A DNA stretch of 21,572 bases, taken from positions 1 through 21,572 of the IMG/VR virus record IMGVR_UViG_3300005264_000837; one strand, written 5' to 3'. Position 1 is the stretch's first letter, and each line of letters opens with the position of its first letter. A model generated the notes under the pieces. It had not been told where the DNA came from and searched no databases. It was given only the letters and a program-made list of their open reading frames with translations. Both the position numbers and the translations under genes were made by a program. The stretch comes from a virus. Of the stretch, positions 16,628 through 21,572 are shown one piece after another.

Positions 16628-17121
16628 TGGGTTTTAATAGGAATAAAGCAAAATCAATTAATCCAACTAAAATGGTAAATTATCGCAAAACTGGTAATGC
16701 TATGAATGTTGCAATTAATAGCACAACCAAAAATATATTTGTGCCGTATGTAATTACGGGCGGACTTGGCGAGGACGTGGATATTTCCACAAATTCGTTT
16801 TTGGCGTCTTTTAACCCTGAAGATGGTTTATGGTATAAATCCACGGCTTTAAAGTCTGATAACTTGCCAGCGTGTGGGGTTTTTGTACAATCAGGATCAA
16901 CAGGTGACACGGTAAATATTCAACAATTTGATGAAATTGCTTTGAACGGTGCTGATTTTGATTTAACCAAGCCGGTTTATTTAGACAATGGCACGCCAAA
17001 TTTTTCACAAGATTTATTAACAGACCCGACAAGTGCAAAAGATTTAAGGCAATATATAGGTTTCCCAATTTCCGATAATCATATAATTTTGAACATTTCA
17101 GAGCCTAAAATTTTGTATTAA
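16627..17121 (+). CDS. small tail fibre- or cement-like protein
   Basis: A 164-aa protein, last gene of the virion operon, with a GAGGTG site before an ATG that overlaps the upstream stop (TAATG). It is beta-rich, and its end, PVYLDNGTPNFSQDLLTDP followed by YIGFPISDNHIILNIS, follows a pattern often seen in phage tail-associated or cement proteins, where a 'vYl..gG..t' strand pair is followed by a 'G.a.s...i.i' strand. An intrinsic terminator starts 27 bases after the stop. Exact role unknown; a tail-surface or receptor-related part is plausible. Confidence 0.55.
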   Translation: MGFNRNKAKSINPTKMVNYRKTGNAMNVAINSTTKNIFVPYVITGGLGEDVDISTNSFLASFNPEDGLWYKSTALKSDNLPACGVFVQSGSTGDTVNIQQFDEIALNGADFDLTKPVYLDNGTPNFSQDLLTDPTSAKDLRQYIGFPISDNHIILNISEPKILY

Positions 17122-17147
17122 TTGCACAGAGTTAATACAACAACCCG

Positions 17148-17178
17148 ACCCCGCAAGGCTTATTTTTGTGGGGTTTTT
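17148..17178 (+). terminator. intrinsic terminator of the virion operon
   Basis: Stem ACCCCGC (17148-17154) pairs with GTGGGGT (17168-17174), seven pairs including one G-U, with a 13-base loop, followed by a T-run starting at 17174. It lies 27 bases after the last virion gene. Confidence 0.85.
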
Positions 17179-17192
17179 ATTTATCAGGATTT

Positions 17193-17204
17193 TTTGTATA
17201 TTGC
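17193..17204 (+). promoter_or_regulatory. promoter-like repeat, copy 1 (TTTGTATATTGC)
   Basis: First of four near-identical 12-mers in a 300-bp gene-free stretch. TATATT resembles a -10 box (one mismatch to TATAAT) and also partly the TANNTTTG -7 box of Bacteroidota. The copy sits between one terminator and the next, so a transcript of about 50 bases is implied. No convincing -35 is visible; a T-run occupies that place. Confidence 0.5.
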
Positions 17205-17224
17205 GATTGTTAATAATTGATTTT

Positions 17225-17259
17225 GCCTTTTTTGGTTTCGTGCTGGAAAAGGCTTTTTT
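17225..17259 (+). terminator. intrinsic terminator after promoter-like copy 1
   Basis: Stem GCCTTTT (17225-17231) pairs with AAAAGGC (17247-17253), seven perfect pairs, followed immediately by TTTTTTATTT. It lies about 20 bases downstream of the promoter-like repeat rather than behind any gene. Confidence 0.75.
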
Positions 17260-17272
17260 ATTTGGGGGACTA

Positions 17273-17284
17273 TTTGTATATTGC
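17273..17284 (+). promoter_or_regulatory. promoter-like repeat, copy 2 (TTTGTATATTGC)
   Basis: Identical to copy 1, 80 bp downstream, right after the previous terminator. The implied transcript of about 80 bases carries a hairpin (CTGTCTT 17300-17306 with AAGACAG 17317-17323) before the next terminator. Confidence 0.5.
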
Positions 17285-17333
17285 AGTTGCAAGACTCGTC
17301 TGTCTTGTATAAACAAAAGACAGAATAATATTG

Positions 17334-17366
17334 AGCCTGTGCCTTCGTAAGCTAACAGGCTTTTTT
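17334..17366 (+). terminator. intrinsic terminator after promoter-like copy 2
   Basis: Stem AGCCTGT (17334-17340) pairs perfectly with ACAGGCT (17355-17361), followed by TTTTTATT. No protein gene precedes it. Confidence 0.85.
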
Positions 17367-17397
17367 ATTGCATACATTTTGATTTTAAAATATATTA

Positions 17398-17409
17398 TTT
17401 GTATATTAC
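17398..17409 (+). promoter_or_regulatory. promoter-like repeat, copy 3 (TTTGTATATTAC)
   Basis: Third copy with one change (A for G at base 11). This one has a good -35-like TTGATT at 17379-17384, exactly 17 bases before TATATT, supporting a sigma-70-type promoter. Downstream lies a TAGTG-GAAA-CACTA hairpin (17422-17435) with a GNRA loop, then a terminator. Confidence 0.6.
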
Positions 17410-17445
17410 ACACGCTCAACATAGTGGAAACACTAACTCTCTTGG

Positions 17446-17473
17446 AGTCCCCAACCTTGGGGGCTTTTTTTAT
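17446..17473 (+). terminator. intrinsic terminator after promoter-like copy 3
   Basis: Stem GTCCCC (17447-17452) pairs with GGGGGC (17459-17464), one G-U pair, loop AACCTT, followed by seven T. Confidence 0.85.
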
Positions 17474-17483
17474 TGCCAAAAAT

Positions 17484-17495
17484 TTTGTATATTGC
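17484..17495 (+). promoter_or_regulatory. promoter-like repeat, copy 4 (TTTGTATATTGC), likely promoter of the 17677 operon
   Basis: Identical to copies 1 and 2 and 86 bp after copy 3. Unlike the others it is not followed by a terminator, so it probably drives the four-gene operon starting at 17677 through a leader of about 170 bases. Confidence 0.55.
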
Positions 17496-17560
17496 AAATG
17501 TTGATAATCCCTGAAGGTTGAGGAGGCGCACACAAATGACATTATTTTGTTATAAGGTTC

Positions 17561-17585
17561 ACGGGTTCAAGTCCCGTTAGGGGAG
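17561..17585 (+). other. tRNA 3'-end-like sequence (T-arm plus acceptor strand)
   Basis: ACGGG-TTCAAGT-CCCGT (17561-17577) is a perfect tRNA T-arm: five pairs and the invariant TTCAA loop. It is followed by TAGGGGA (17578-17584) as an acceptor 3' strand and G as discriminator, without CCA. TCCCTGA at 17508-17514 could pair with the acceptor strand at six of seven positions, giving a 78-base span, but no normal D-arm or anticodon arm with U33 can be drawn. It looks like the 3' end of a tRNA (Glu-type acceptor by memory), either an attachment-site core, a decayed tRNA, or a tRNA mimic in the leader of the next operon. Confidence 0.55.
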
Positions 17586-17599
17586 CAAAACACAAAGCC

Positions 17600-17636
17600 T
17601 GCCCCACCTCTCAAGGAAGTGCAAAAGGGGTGGGCG
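17600..17636 (+). promoter_or_regulatory. hairpin in the leader of the 17677 operon
   Basis: GCCC-C-ACCTC (17601-17610) pairs with GGGGTGGGC (17627-17635), nine pairs with one bulged C, loop of 16 bases. No T-run follows, so it is not a terminator; it lies about 25 bases before the AGGAG site of the next gene and may stabilise or regulate the leader. Confidence 0.5.
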
Positions 17637-17676
17637 TAGATTTAAATTTGTTTGAGCAACAAAGGAGAGAAAAATC

Positions 17677-18339
17677 ATGCCATTGAACAAAGTAAAACCT
17701 AATCCCAAATTAATGTATAACTTCATTACTCACACTTGGAATGCCATTAAAGGGGAATGTCCTCACAATTGTTCTTATTGCTATATGAAACGCTGGGGGA
17801 AACAACCTGATTTGAGATTTGATGCAAAGGAATTAAAAACAGACTTAGGTTCTAATAATTATATCTTTGTCGGGAGTTCCTGCGATATGTTTGCAGAAGC
17901 AATACCTGAAGATTGGATTATTAAGACATTGGGACACTGTGGAAATTTCGATAATACGTATTTATTCCAAACTAAGAACCCAAAAAACATAAGAAGAATA
18001 TTACCAGAAAAATCAATTGTTTGCGTTACGGTTGAATCAAATCGAGATTATCCATCGGTATCAATAACACCAAAACCGTGCGACCGATTGAATGAATTAT
18101 CAAAAGTCCGGCGTATTTATGGGAAAATGATAACCATAGAGCCGATAATGCAATTCGATTTGAAGCCGTTTGTCAAAATGATTAAAAAGTGCGATCCTAT
18201 TCAGGTTAACATTGGGGCAGATTCCGGGAAAAATAAACTTCCCGAGCCAACAAAAAAAGAAGTTGAATCATTGATTCCAGAATTGCAAAAGTTTACAAAA
18301 GTGCATTTGAAACCAACATTGAATAGGATTATAAAATGA
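17677..18339 (+). CDS. radical-SAM-like phage protein (Gp37/Gp68, DUF5131-like)
   Basis: A 220-aa protein with a strong AGGAG site about 9 bases before its ATG. Near the N-terminus it has a cysteine triad C28-X3-C32-X2-C35 within GECPHNCSYCYMKRWG, the pattern that holds a 4Fe-4S cluster in radical SAM enzymes. It is followed by IFVGSSCDMFAEAIPEDW, YLFQTKNPKNI, VCVTVESN and MITIEPIMQFDL, segments arranged as in phage Gp37/Gp68-family (DUF5131) proteins. At 220 aa it is near the usual size of short members. The reaction is unknown. It heads a four-gene ATGA-linked operon with a DNA methyltransferase, so a nucleic-acid modification role is possible but unproven. Confidence 0.75.
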   Translation: MPLNKVKPNPKLMYNFITHTWNAIKGECPHNCSYCYMKRWGKQPDLRFDAKELKTDLGSNNYIFVGSSCDMFAEAIPEDWIIKTLGHCGNFDNTYLFQTKNPKNIRRILPEKSIVCVTVESNRDYPSVSITPKPCDRLNELSKVRRIYGKMITIEPIMQFDLKPFVKMIKKCDPIQVNIGADSGKNKLPEPTKKEVESLIPELQKFTKVHLKPTLNRIIK

Positions 18340-18563
18340 GTATTGAAGACCAACGAGATTTTTTGCATATCTTAAAAGACCAATTAACTCCCGGATACGT
18401 TACAATTTTTAATGATATATTTTCAAAAAACTTATATGAAAAAGCATTATTTATGGAAAATTTAGGTTATGTAAAATTGTACAAATCGTGCGAACCTATT
18501 ATTGGGGGCGTCCAAAATTACGTTAAAATAATAGGGATTACCGAAAAAGGGGGGCTGTTATGA
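18336..18563 (+). CDS. small protein of unknown function
   Basis: A 75-aa protein starting inside the end of the previous gene (ATGA overlap 18336-18339) and ending in an ATGA overlap with the next. Helix-rich first half (IEDQRDFLHILKDQL, YEKALFMENLGYVKLY) then a beta-like end (NYVKIIGITEKGG) that resembles the wing of a winged-helix fold. No family recognised. Its strict coupling to neighbours supports expression as part of the operon. Confidence 0.6.
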   Translation: MSIEDQRDFLHILKDQLTPGYVTIFNDIFSKNLYEKALFMENLGYVKLYKSCEPIIGGVQNYVKIIGITEKGGLL

Positions 18564-18901
18564 GTACCGGGAACAACCTAATTGAAGCCATTGGGGAAAG
18601 TGTAGAAAAGCACCCGAATTTGTGGGATTTTGTAAAAGGTTTTGACGTTGTTTCTCTAAAACATTCCTATTTAGATATTGTAATTGAATTAGTCCACTAC
18701 AATAATTCAGCACAACCAAGCAATTACATTTTCAATTTCAAAAATAAGTATGAAACCAAGGGCGATTTCAACTTAATCAGGGATAAAAGTTATACACCAA
18801 ATTCAATAATACAGGCATTCCGAACCAAACAAGCCAACTACATAGACAAAACCGAAATTTACAAAGATCAATTGTATAATAATTTGATTAAATTGCTATG
18901 A
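18560..18901 (+). CDS. hypothetical protein in the methyltransferase operon
   Basis: A 113-aa protein linked by ATGA overlaps on both sides (18560-18563 and 18898-18901). The central part has strand-like segments (VVSLKHSYLDIVIELVHYN, NYIFNFKNKY) and the end is helical and charged. No motif, signal peptide or membrane helix is seen, and no family is recognised. Location directly before the methyltransferase is the only functional hint. Confidence 0.6.
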   Translation: MSTGNNLIEAIGESVEKHPNLWDFVKGFDVVSLKHSYLDIVIELVHYNNSAQPSNYIFNFKNKYETKGDFNLIRDKSYTPNSIIQAFRTKQANYIDKTEIYKDQLYNNLIKLL

Positions 18902-20226
18902 AAAAATTATATAATGAAGATAATACAATTGCCTTGCCTAAATTAGAAAGCAATTCAATCGATTCCATAGTTACAGACCCGCCAAGTTCTATAAATTTCA
19001 TGGGGTTAGATTGGGATTCAGACAAAGGCGGTCGGGATAATTGGGTTTCTTGGATGGAATCGGTTGCGGTTGAATGTTTGAGAGTTTTAAAACCGGGTGG
19101 TCATGCTTTGGTTTGGGCTTTACCAAGAACATCACACTGGACGGCGACGGCGTTCGGAAATTCAGGCTTTGAAATCAGAGATATAATTCACCACGTTTTC
19201 GGTTCAGGGTTTCCCAAAAGTTTAAACATTTCAAAAGCGATAGACAAACACAAAGGCTTGGAACGTGAGGAATATGGAAACCGCAAATCAATTTCAACAG
19301 GTTTTAGATATAACCTAAATGAATTATATGAATTAAGAGAAAAAGGGATAAAAAGAACTAAAGATAATAGAGATGTAGAAACGGCTATTAAATATGCTGA
19401 AAATCCACAAAGAGAAACCGCCCCCGCTTCAGAAGAGGCTAAAAAATGGGATGGATTTGGTAGTGCGATCAAGCCAGCAGTTGAACAATGGCTTTTACTC
19501 AGAAAACCAATATCAGAAAAATCAATTGCTGAAAATGTTTTGAAGTGGGGGACGGCTGGGCTTAATATTGATGGTTGCAGAGTGGGAACAACCGCAAAAT
19601 CTTTTCGAGATAATAGAACGGATAGAATACAACAAAATGTTTATGGCAAATATGTGGTTACTGATTATAATGGATCTAAAGGCAGATCCCCGAGCCATTT
19701 AATACTCGACAATTCCGACGAGGTGAAAGCGTGTTTTCCTGAGACTAAAAGCGGGGGGAGTGTCAATACATTAGGGAGTGGGAATAGCAACAATACGGGG
19801 GGCGGTTGGACAATCGGCGGCAAGACAACAACAGGGATTCATGACTCCGGCAACGCCTCACGATATTTCAAAAAACTTGACCGATACGAACGAATCGCAT
19901 ACTATCCAAAGGCGTCGATAAAAGACAGGGACGAGGGACTGGAAGAGAATAACACCCACGCGACCGTAAAAAATACTGATTTAATGCGGTATCTTTGCCG
20001 ATTGGTCACACCTCCTGAAGGCGTTTGCTTAGATCCTTTTCTTGGTTCGGGGTCAACTGGTAAGGCTTGTATGTTGGAAGGCTTTTCATTTGTCGGTATC
20101 GAAAAAGAAAAAGAGTATTTTGAAATTGCCAAGGCACGAATTGAACACGCTGAAAAATACCCAGAACAAATAAAAAAAGGTCTTGAAATTCAAGAACCTG
20201 GAGAAAATCAACAAAGTTTATTTTAA
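18898..20226 (+). CDS. DNA methyltransferase with atypical DPPS motif
   Basis: A 442-aa amino-methyltransferase of the beta-type order: motif IV first (TDPPSS, residues 26-31, followed by INFMGLDWD), SAM-binding motif I near the C-terminus (DPFLGSGSTG, 379-388) and a following acidic strand (VGIEKEKEYF). The middle includes QWLLLRKPISEKSIAENVLKWGTAGLNIDG, a block common in phage DNA adenine methylases, and LMRYLCRLVTPPEG. Two normally conserved spots differ: the catalytic DPPY is DPPS, and the usual HPTVKP is HATVKNTD. It probably modifies phage DNA against restriction, but activity or base specificity may be changed. Last gene of the ATGA-linked operon. Confidence 0.85.
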   Translation: MKKLYNEDNTIALPKLESNSIDSIVTDPPSSINFMGLDWDSDKGGRDNWVSWMESVAVECLRVLKPGGHALVWALPRTSHWTATAFGNSGFEIRDIIHHVFGSGFPKSLNISKAIDKHKGLEREEYGNRKSISTGFRYNLNELYELREKGIKRTKDNRDVETAIKYAENPQRETAPASEEAKKWDGFGSAIKPAVEQWLLLRKPISEKSIAENVLKWGTAGLNIDGCRVGTTAKSFRDNRTDRIQQNVYGKYVVTDYNGSKGRSPSHLILDNSDEVKACFPETKSGGSVNTLGSGNSNNTGGGWTIGGKTTTGIHDSGNASRYFKKLDRYERIAYYPKASIKDRDEGLEENNTHATVKNTDLMRYLCRLVTPPEGVCLDPFLGSGSTGKACMLEGFSFVGIEKEKEYFEIAKARIEHAEKYPEQIKKGLEIQEPGENQQSLF

Positions 20227-20243
20227 CGGCAAAGAGCCGATAT
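20227..20243 (+). terminator. weak hairpin after the methyltransferase
   Basis: CGGC (20227-20230) pairs with GCCG (20236-20239), loop AAAGA, followed by ATATATTTTA. Only four pairs, so termination is doubtful; it begins right after the stop codon. Confidence 0.3.
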
Positions 20244-20316
20244 ATTTTAATCACTTATTACCGAAAGGAAATTTTTTTTATGGTTGAATAGTTCAAAACA
20301 AGATCAAATTATACGA

Positions 20317-20343
20317 GCGGGTTGGCAACAGCCCGCAATTTTT
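20317..20343 (+). terminator. strong GNRA-loop hairpin before the lipoprotein gene
   Basis: GCGGGTTG (20317-20324) pairs with CAGCCCGC (20329-20336) at all eight positions (one G-U) around a GCAA tetraloop, followed by AATTTTTA. It has terminator form but sits only 22 bases before the lipoprotein ATG, so it may be an attenuator or a terminator of the preceding operon with a new start inside. No promoter is clear between it and the gene. Confidence 0.7.
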
Positions 20344-20364
20344 ATATTTAAAGGAATATTTAAA

Positions 20365-20841
20365 ATGAAAAATCTATTATTAGGGCTTTGTTTGTTGGTG
20401 GGGTGTAATGATGCCAAGAATGAAGCAAAAAGCGAATCTGAGCGTTTAAAAGCGGTTGTGACGCCTGTGAGAATGTTTGATATTAACGACGTTGTTTTAT
20501 GCCATTGGAAGAAACCACCAACGGACGAAAATATTATGTTATTCTTGATTGAATCGCAATTTGAGCATATAATTGAAAACTTTTGTGTAGCTCGAAAAGA
20601 GACGGGGAACGGTCGGGCTGGTATTGGTAAAAAATATAATAATCACCACGGGCTTAAACGCGCCAGTACTTACCAAATGTTCACGGATTCGATAAGCACT
20701 AACAACGATTTATATTTTGATAGTTGGGTGTTCTCTTACATGAATTACAACGAACGCCGTAAAAAATATAAAGCGTGGTGTAACTGGCAAGTTCACAGGG
20801 AATATGCTGATGAACTTTATAAAAAAGTTATTCAAAAATAA
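20365..20841 (+). CDS. putative glucosaminidase-like lysis lipoprotein
   Basis: A 158-aa protein with a lipoprotein signal: MKNLLLGLCLLVGC, lipobox LVGC with Cys14. The ATG at 20365 has an AAAGGA site 9-10 bases upstream; a longer frame from TTG 20284 would run through the hairpin and hide the signal, so it is rejected. In the mature part, FCVARKETGNGRAGIGKKYNNHHGLKRA (residues 73-100, E79 as likely acid) resembles the core of FlgJ/LysM-linked glucosaminidases, where a catalytic Glu is followed by an NN.fGiK motif. It could cut peptidoglycan at lysis or be an envelope protein used in infection. Family match is by eye; the end overlaps a minus-strand gene by 14 bases. Confidence 0.65.
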   Translation: MKNLLLGLCLLVGCNDAKNEAKSESERLKAVVTPVRMFDINDVVLCHWKKPPTDENIMLFLIESQFEHIIENFCVARKETGNGRAGIGKKYNNHHGLKRASTYQMFTDSISTNNDLYFDSWVFSYMNYNERRKKYKAWCNWQVHREYADELYKKVIQK

Positions 20842-21154
20842 GGGCTGCGGCTTCTGGCTTAAGTCCTAATTTGTCACCAAGATATTTTTTGTAAAGTTTG
20901 GTATGCGAATAGTTTTTATAAAGAGCGTTTGTTGCTTGCCTGTTTTCTGCCTTTTCCTTTTCCATTGCTTTTAAGAGCTTGGATTTTTTAGATTGACCTA
21001 AATTGCGACGGATAAACGCCTCCCCTGATTTCAGGATCAACAACGGATTTGTATTCGGGATATAATCAACTCCAGGAATCAACTTTGCAACCAAACCACG
21101 GACGATCCAATGAGTAACTTCATATTCGTTTTGTAGTTCTTTAATTGTTGTCAT
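20828..21154 (-). CDS. small DNA-binding-like protein, minus strand
   Basis: A 108-aa basic protein. The N-terminus (TTIKELQNEYEVTHWIVRGLVAKLIPGVDYIP, residues 2-33) reads like the helix-turn-helix of small MerR/excisionase-type proteins, with a following wing-like strand; the rest is Lys-rich and helical (SKKSKLLKAMEKEKAENRQ). The ATG overlaps the end of the upstream 65-aa gene by 14 bases, with a GGAAAGG-like site before it. It converges on the + strand lipoprotein gene, sharing its last 14 bases. A regulator of the minus-strand operon is a reasonable guess; a small structural protein is not excluded. Confidence 0.65.
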   Translation of the reverse strand: MTTIKELQNEYEVTHWIVRGLVAKLIPGVDYIPNTNPLLILKSGEAFIRRNLGQSKKSKLLKAMEKEKAENRQATNALYKNYSHTKLYKKYLGDKLGLKPEAAALIFE

Positions 21155-21338
21155 TTAACGACCTTTCCAATAATTCATTTTTAAGTATTAAATTTTCCTT
21201 TTGGAGTTCCATTAGTTCATTTTCGGCGTCGCTTTCGGCTTGCAATATACTCCCCAATATATAAAAAGGCAAACAAAGTACTATAATCCAAATTGCAACA
21301 AGTATAATTGATTTGATTTTATTGATTACCACTTCCAT
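21141..21338 (-). CDS. small membrane protein with coiled coil (spanin- or holin-like)
   Basis: A 65-aa protein with one membrane segment at about residues 9-30 (IKSIILVAIWIIVLCLPFYILGSIL) and a charged coiled coil in residues 34-60 (ENELMELQKENLILKNELL). An excellent AGGAGG site lies 8-9 bases before its ATG (minus strand). A single N-terminal helix plus a periplasmic coiled coil is the layout of inner-membrane spanins, though it is short for one and no outer-membrane partner is identified. A holin-accessory or signalling role is also possible. It lies between a 48-aa membrane protein and the 108-aa HTH-like gene. Confidence 0.65.
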   Translation of the reverse strand: MEVVINKIKSIILVAIWIIVLCLPFYILGSILQAESDAENELMELQKENLILKNELLERSLNDNN

Positions 21339-21465
21339 TTTTTACCCTCCTGATTTCTTCAATTATTCCATCTTTGATTTTTTGCCGTTCTTGGCAAGCC
21401 CAATACCCTATAATACTTTGGTAAACTATAATCAGGATAAACCCGAAAAGTAGGAATAGATTCAT
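21319..21465 (-). CDS. 48-aa small membrane protein, minus strand
   Basis: Read from the minus strand, ATG at 21465 to TAA at 21319, encoding 48 residues starting MNLFLLFGFILIIVYQSIIGY, a single hydrophobic segment of about 20 residues, then a basic/charged tail (QERQKIKDGIIEEIRR). An AAGGG site lies about 6 bases before the ATG, and the gene overlaps the following 65-aa gene by 20 bases. Such tiny single-span proteins near lysis genes are often holin or lysis-accessory proteins; no family can be named. Confidence 0.6.
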   Translation of the reverse strand: MNLFLLFGFILIIVYQSIIGYWACQERQKIKDGIIEEIRRVKNGSGNQ

Positions 21466-21466
21466 A

Positions 21467-21572
21467 TTAACCCTTCATATATTGATCAATAATTTTTTTT
21501 GCTTTATCAAATCCAATTGCAAAACTGACTTTGAATCCTTCGGCTTTTAATCTCATTAGATAATTAAATTGT
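21467..21572 (-). CDS. partial gene at the right edge, minus strand
   Basis: The minus-strand frame is open from the window edge to TAA at 21467-21469 (about 35 residues visible). It ends RLKAEGFKVSFAIGFDKAKKIIDQYMKG. An internal ATG at 21556 would give 29 aa, so it may start there or further out. It directly precedes the 48-aa membrane gene, whose ribosome binding site lies in its last codons. Function unknown. Confidence 0.5.
   Translation of the reverse strand, partial: QFNYLMRLKAEGFKVSFAIGFDKAKKIIDQYMKG

Larger units (their letters stand above)
17180..17500 (+). repeat. tandem array of promoter-like repeat plus terminator units
   Basis: Four TTTGTATATTGC-type 12-mers at 17193, 17273, 17398 and 17484 (spacings 80, 125 and 86 bp) alternate with three intrinsic terminators. 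The sequences between repeat and terminator are unrelated to one another apart from each holding a hairpin, so the repeat, not the transcript, is conserved. This stretch has no credible protein gene; an open frame across 17168-17350 runs through the terminators and has no ribosome binding site. Interpretation as tandem small-RNA units is inference. Confidence 0.65.

Noticed and set aside
17168-17350. A 60-codon protein frame across the gene-free stretch
   Set aside because: It crosses two terminators and two promoter-like repeats, has no ribosome binding site and is biased in composition by T-runs.
17193-17495. CRISPR array from the regular 12-mer repeats
   Set aside because: Repeats are too short (12 bases), spacings uneven (80, 125, 86) and the intervening sequences contain terminators rather than uniform spacers.
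17508-17585. A complete tRNA gene
   Set aside because: Only the T-arm and acceptor fit. The best anticodon-stem choices give 8-9 base loops or lack U33, and no D-stem can be drawn, so it is listed as a tRNA 3'-end-like element only.
20284-20364. Longer lipoprotein start at TTG 20284
   Set aside because: It would add 27 residues before a clear lipoprotein signal and translate through the strong hairpin; the ATG at 20365 has its own AAAGGA site.

Overview
The window is a 21.6-kb stretch of a low-GC, double-stranded DNA tailed phage (or prophage). Almost all of it is tightly packed, with many ATGA or TAATG stop/start overlaps. It has a terminase, portal, capsid, tail tube and a long tape measure but no sheath or baseplate-wedge genes, so a siphovirus-like particle with a long non-contractile tail is the best reading. 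The host cannot be named from the sequence. Ribosome binding sites of the AAGG/GGAG type occur before many genes, and a probable lipoprotein hydrolase and small membrane proteins suggest lysis of a cell envelope.

Region 1 (1-17121, + strand) is the virion module in classical order: two small beta-rich proteins (the first C1q/jelly-roll-like), small and large terminase, portal, a small coiled-coil protein overlapping the portal end, scaffold, major capsid protein, a short protein with a Sec signal peptide, connector and neck-type proteins, probable tail terminator, tail tube, tail assembly chaperone with a hidden frameshifted second half, tape measure, and tail-tip proteins. Two things are inserted into this order: a hypothetical gene plus a two-domain glycosyltransferase (8306-10043), and the exported protein (6301-6720). 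The tape measure and a tail-tip protein are each split into two overlapping frames; a single extra T would rejoin each.

Region 2 (17122-17676) has no protein gene. It holds an intrinsic terminator for the virion operon, then four copies of a promoter-like 12-mer (TTTGTATATTGC). The first three copies are each followed within about 90 bp by an intrinsic terminator. The fourth leads into a structured leader that contains a sequence looking like the 3' end of a tRNA, then a hairpin, then an AGGAG site for the next gene. This tandem array of very short putative transcription units is the most unusual part of the window.

Region 3 (17677-20226, + strand) is a four-gene operon joined by ATGA overlaps: a CX3CX2C radical-SAM-like protein resembling the phage Gp37/Gp68 (DUF5131) group, two unknown small proteins, and a DNA methyltransferase with an atypical DPPS catalytic motif.

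Region 4 (20227-21572) has a + strand lipoprotein resembling glucosaminidase-type muramidases, preceded by a strong hairpin. It meets, tail to tail, a minus-strand operon of a small DNA-binding-like protein, two small membrane proteins (65 and 48 aa) and a partial gene at the right edge. This may be a lysis region.
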